Source: Deroplatys truncata (taxonomy: Eukaryota; Arthropoda; Insecta; Mantodea; Mantidae). Taken from it: a stretch of 64,000 bases of DNA. Below are positions 59,536-64,000 of the stretch, piece after piece (positions within the stretch are counted from its first letter, which is position 1; every line of letters begins with the position of its first letter). Location: positions 674,280,118 through 674,344,117 of the forward strand of contig CM060990.1 of the NCBI GenBank assembly GCA_030765065.1, read 5' to 3'. The position numbers and the translations under genes are program-made. Below the pieces are notes generated by a model that saw nothing but the letters and a program-made list of their open reading frames with translations, made no database searches and was not told the DNA's origin.

Positions 59536-59539
<4 letters not shown>
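59414..59539. repeat. Perfect 126-bp palindrome, unit 6
   Basis: The unit 5 palindrome with a longer TA centre (arms 63 bp), then (TA)n to 59587. Confidence 0.95.
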
Positions 59540-59587
<48 letters not shown>

Positions 59588-59590
<3 letters not shown>

Positions 59591-60719
59591 GAATGATCCC
59601 CATATTGAACCACTTACGCCTAAATAGTAAATAATAATTATAATTTCAAAATCAAAATTTTTAGGTACACAAGCGTTAAAGTGACAAATACTTGCGCTAT
59701 CAATATCCTCAACACAATTTAAAATTAATACAATTATCAATTAAATAACATTTAAAAATTAAGATGATGTAAATCGATTCAAATTAGGAACGTGATCTCT
59801 AAATTGAACCACCCGTGTCTTAAAATGAACCACATAATTTTAAGTTTAAAAGTATTTTTATTAATACAAAATACACATATTTTATTGTACATTCAAAACA
59901 AATGTGCTATCAGCAATAAAATTAGTGTCCACAATTGTGGTAAGAATAGCAATTTCCTTGAACATTTTGAATTTTTATATAATGACAATCACTTGGTTTT
60001 TGGAATAGGTATTATTTGCAAATATAGTTTTTACTAATTTTTAATCTCATACAAAAGAGTCCAATTATACACAGTCTTCACGATAAAACACTTTCTTCTT
60101 AGCACTAAATTTGCGCACTTTTGGTGAAGCCATATCCTACCACTCATACACTGGATCATGTCCATAATTTCAGACAATTTACATTCACATATTCATGTTA
60201 GCTACCTTTAACATGATTTTTTTTAACTTAACATATTATATCGATATTTATTCACAAGATATACTATTTGCAGTTGTACAACCCTAGAACTTCGAAAGGT
60301 TTCCTAAATTGGACCAGTTCAATATAGGGTTCAAACAGTGGTTCAATTTTCGTGCCACGTCATTTTGGAAACTTTAGTATCTATCTGACTAGGAGAGACG
60401 CTGCTTTAAAAAACGTATGCATGAATATTCTTGCTAAATAAACACTTTATAACATGCTATATATATAGCTCATCTCAAACTTGCCTAATTGGTCGTATAA
60501 GCTTAGCTAGATGACTCAAATATTACTTCTGAAGCACCAAAAACACACAGCACTTCATACAAATGAAACCACAGCTCAGAATACAAAGTCAACAACTCCA
60601 AGCATTCATAGCTGTACACACCACGCTTCTGCTAGGATTATGGGGACATCTGTCGAATAGTTTAGAAAATATCGGGGCCGTTCAATTTAAGAGGCGTTTC
60701 AAATTAGGGACCTTTCCCC
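59588..60719 (-). mobile_element. pogo-like element M7
   Basis: About 1132 bp, nearly the same as M6. Confidence 0.8.
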
Positions 60720-60839
60720 TATATATAAAATTATATATTAGATATATATATATATATATATTAAGAATGCAGAAAAATTGTTGTACCTATGCTTGAATTC
60801 AACTATGTAAACCTATGTTACTGAAACTCTATCGATAAA

Positions 60840-61275
60840 AAAAATGTAAGCAAGAACATTTGTTAATAAAAAAATATTTGTTTACATTATATTACAGCAC
60901 TCCTTTCAAACTTGTTTTTGACGAGTCTGCGAAAAACGCCAATCCTCGGGTTCATGCTCAACACCACTGACTCCAACATATTCTTAACAACATTTCAGAG
61001 AACTTGCTCCACCTTTTTAGATAACAAACGCTCAACTTGCTTTTGAGTTTGCCAGAAGAAACTAACCTTGGTATCACCCTGCAGCAGTTCCCAGCTGCGA
61101 GTAATTCAGCCTTGCTTTTCCTTAAACAAACACCCCGAACCAACTCATTAAGATCCTCCTTGGTTAGAAAGTAAGGTTCATTCTGTAATTCATTCTGAAC
61201 TTCAGGATCACTTTGGTATACTTCAGTGAGTGTTATGCGTTTAGTAGAGAAAGTCAGGCCCTTGAAGCTCCTGTC
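60840..61275 (-). pseudogene. N-terminal part of the VSDEHG-family pseudogene, unit 7
   Basis: LVRGVCLRKSKAELLAAG and following blocks. Its C-terminal part would lie beyond 64000. Confidence 0.6.
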
Positions 61276-62218
61276 GAATTTATGAATCTAAACATGGATA
61301 TTTAGTAGTGTGTCTGGACTTTGAACTTATTCCAGATGTATTTTTCTAGCAGAAACAACAGTCTGTCAAATGATCCCTAGGTTCCTATCATAGGGACTGC
61401 AAAAGGGATCAGATGGGATCCTTTTAACCAGCCAGTTAAGCGTTGCACATTTGGCACTGCAGATTTCCAGGGCCCACGTCTTGTTTTGGTCTATTTATTG
61501 TCACTTTCAAAAAAAGTTTCTCATTCGCCAAACACTCTACCCTATTCCTTTGATAATGCACTATTAGGTACGGTATCACTCACTTCTGTCAGAATTTAAC
61601 TGATAATGGACGTTAAAAGTCAACTGTTGCATAACCGTTCCCAGAAAATAATTTCGGAGAGAGGAATTCCATAACTATGTTTAAACTTAACAGTACCTAC
61701 ACAGTTATCATACATTTACTCTGTAGTATATAGACGTTATGTGGATATGATAGTTGCTTGAAGACATTACATAGACAGGTAAAACTCACCTATAGCACAA
61801 AACGCCGAAAATGCTTCGAAAACTGCTACATATGTCCACCTGAACCATGTAAGGCGACAATATTGAGTTTCCTTTTGCTTGTAAATGTGCTAATAAAAGG
61901 AGATCTACTGTTATGAAACTGAATTTCTGAATATTTATTTGATATGAATTTAAATCAATTGAACTCAGAAGTTTCGGGGGAGGGGGGTTTGAACTTAAAT
62001 ACGACCCTCAGCTGTTGGCACAATCACCAAGATTATAAGTCAATTGTTAACACAATGGAATGAAATATAACGTAAAATACTCCATCTAATCCACCTTCTT
62101 GATACTGCAAACACTAATGGTGGGCAATTAAACACTTCTGACTACATATTTGGAATAAGCAGTTGTAAATACATAAGAAACAGCTGCAATTGTTTATTTA
62201 GCAAAACCATTGTTAGCC

Positions 62219-62411
62219 AGTTTTAAAGCCAATATTTGTCTAGATACAAAATACCTAGGAATTATCTTAGGTTTGATGTCATCATGAGACAACCATTTAC
62301 TTTCCTGTGTACCTACTCGGCATACCAGAGGAGTGTATCAGCTGATATGCTTAAAGCAAGTTTTACCAATTACATGCTTTGTATTTTTGCATGGTATAAT
62401 TGTTGTCTGTA
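62219..62411 (+). pseudogene. LINE reverse-transcriptase fragment, unit 7
   Basis: Counterpart of 21199-21395. Confidence 0.4.
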
Positions 62412-62839
62412 AACATGAAAATTCAAAGACAGACAACAAGAAGCTTAACTAGCGTTATTGACTCACTTTAAGCCTATTTTAAAGATGTTTTTAAAATGAC
62501 CGTTGGAAATACAACCATACGATTATTTGAGTCCTTATTGTTTATAAAACTATTTCTGTATATCCTAAGACAGGTTTTTCTAAATACATTAGCAGTAATT
62601 TTTTTAATTTTCTTACAGAAAGTATGAGACTCTAAATACATTCATTTTAAAAGAAAAATAAAATGCTGGTTAGTTGATAATCCTATGATTACGTACTTAG
62701 CTATAATTTTAATCTTCCTTGGACAGGTTTTATTTAAATATTTATTGCTTTATTGGGATTATTGGCTTATGCTGTTTTAAAATTAAATTAAACCCTATGT
62801 AAACACAAGCACCAGCTTGTACCTCGAGCAGCTTTACTA

Positions 62840-63076
62840 TTGGTTCTCCTCAGGTTTCAGATTATAGGTTGGGAACACGAAACCTCTTTTGTGGTCCCCG
62901 AAGCTGCCTGGAGCGTGGAAGGGATGATGATGATTACAGGTTTTGAATGGCTTTGTCGGCAGAAGCACACCTCTATACTGTTTGCTACGAGAATAGCTGG
63001 CTTACCTGTTCATCATGCAACAACGCTATTGGTTAGATACAGTTTAGGTGGCTGGATGGTCCAACGCATCATTTAA
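62840..63076 (+). other. Conserved 78-codon frame, unit 7
   Basis: Open; same translation as unit 6. Confidence 0.25.
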
Positions 63077-64000
63077 GTACATTTCTCTTTGTTGTGAAGT
63101 AAGCCAAGAATACGGGATTAGTGCGGCCTAGTAAGATACTAGTGTCACTTAATTTAAATGGGTAGAGATAGATGTATAAGTAGTTTTAACCACTTTTCAG
63201 AGAAATAAAACATTAATTGATTTAAAAGATTAGTAATAATAATGATGATGATGATAATAATAATAATAGTCTCATGCGTAATGAGTCAGACGTTTAAAGG
63301 TTATATGTTTTGACCTACATATCCGCAGCTGTGCTTTATTTACTAATGGCTGGGGAGGTGGCTTTCTGAAGAAAATGTTCCAAGTTTGAATTCCGCTCAC
63401 GTCTACAGAGCTTTATATCCCGAATGTGATCAAAAGTGTCCGGACAGCCCCCACAAACATACGTTTTTCATCTTAGGCGCATTGTGCTGCCACCTACTGC
63501 CTGGTACTCATTATCCGCGTCATTTAATTCTATTAATGCATTTTATTTTAAATGCAAATATTTAAAAAAATGTTTTTATTGAAAATGAAATTTTTCGAAA
63601 TACCTCATAATCAATTGAAAAAGCCACATCCTTACAATTTATAAACAACATTTCGTTAATTTATTTTAAGGCGTTGCTGAGATGTATTATTTTTAGTTAA
63701 ACGGTGGGTTTATGGAAAAAATATTTTTGTTAATATTTCACACGCCAGTTAAAAAAATAAACTTGGGAGAAATGTGAAACTTAGCAGTTTTACTTAACTA
63801 GTTCTACTCACAAATCTAAAAAAAAACACCCGAGCGTTGAGGGCGCTGATGATATTTGACACGTAGTGACCCTATTATGAAATCTTAGCTAAAGTTACGT
63901 TTAGTTATGCAAAATGGATGTAAAATAGATTTTAGACATTATTTCGCTTGAGAAACGTCTGTCTTCAGTGTCTAACAGTATTTTCCAATATATTTGGTCA

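Larger units (their letters stand above)
54714..60719. repeat. Array-B unit 6
   Basis: 6006 bp, full set of components, with the palindrome also seen in unit 5. Confidence 0.9.
19656..64000. repeat. Macro-tandem array B, seven copies of a composite unit
   Basis: The marker word atgcttgaattcaac lies near 19770, 25653, 31554, 36862, 43103, 54782 and 60789, giving spacings of about 5883, 5901, 5308, 6241, 11679 and 6007. Each full unit holds in order: an N-terminal pseudogene part (minus), a RT fragment (plus), a conserved 78-codon frame, a Tc1-like end, a C-terminal pseudogene part (minus), a LINE tail (plus) and the pogo-like element (minus). All copies have one orientation and the match includes DNA between the mobile elements, so whole units were duplicated. 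Units 6 and 7 look nearly identical at an offset of 6007-6008, so some duplication is recent. Confidence 0.92.
60720..64000. repeat. Array-B unit 7, cut by the window end
   Basis: First 3281 bp of a unit, almost identical to unit 6. The array probably continues to the right. Confidence 0.9.

Overview
The window is repetitive, AT-rich eukaryotic DNA, most likely from an insect. The evidence is the set of tRNA-derived SINEs with RNA polymerase III A/B boxes, a Ty3/gypsy-type LTR retrotransposon, pogo/Tc1-like TA-target DNA elements, LINE tails, and decayed copies of multicopy protein families that I know from arthropod genomes. The order cannot be fixed from the sequence. No intact host gene, structural tRNA or rRNA could be supported; nearly all long frames are shadows of repeats.

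Layout. (1) 1-12843, array A: three direct copies of a unit of about 3.25 kb that begins with two head-to-head SINE-type elements. Copy 1 is split by a 4145-bp LTR retrotransposon (2512-6656) with 1076-bp LTRs and an AAGT target duplication; copy 2 preserves the unoccupied site near 10610. Copy 2 also carries a Mutator-type transposase fragment that copy 1 lacks. (2) 12844-16326: mostly single-copy AT-rich DNA with a decayed Myb/SANT-like gene that shows an intron, and a possible nose-resistant-to-fluoxetine-type exon. (3) 16327-19655: two opposed copies of a 1.15-kb pogo-like element around a head-to-head SINE pair. (4) 19656-64000, array B: seven direct copies of a 5.3-6.2 kb composite unit, the last cut by the window end.

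Each array-B unit is a stack of fossils. A minus-strand pseudogene of an arthropod multicopy family (a block close to VSDEHGERFHQDI) has been broken by a LINE 3' tail and by the pogo-like element, and is followed on the plus strand by a reverse-transcriptase fragment, an unrecognised 78-codon frame and a Tc1-like end. The whole stack was then duplicated in tandem. Unit 3 has lost about 0.78 kb and gained a 174-bp intron-like insert. In unit 4, 2.55 kb of another decayed multicopy family replaces 2.25 kb. Unit 5 is interrupted by 6.5 kb of unrelated DNA containing a 22-bp minisatellite and a 93-bp tandem repeat. Units 5 and 6 share a perfect palindrome of 54-63 bp arms.

The most unusual single object is the LTR element's open frame. 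It joins an 11-residue-repeat (hendecad) coiled coil directly to the C-terminal tail of a gypsy-type integrase, with one in-frame TAG near the start.
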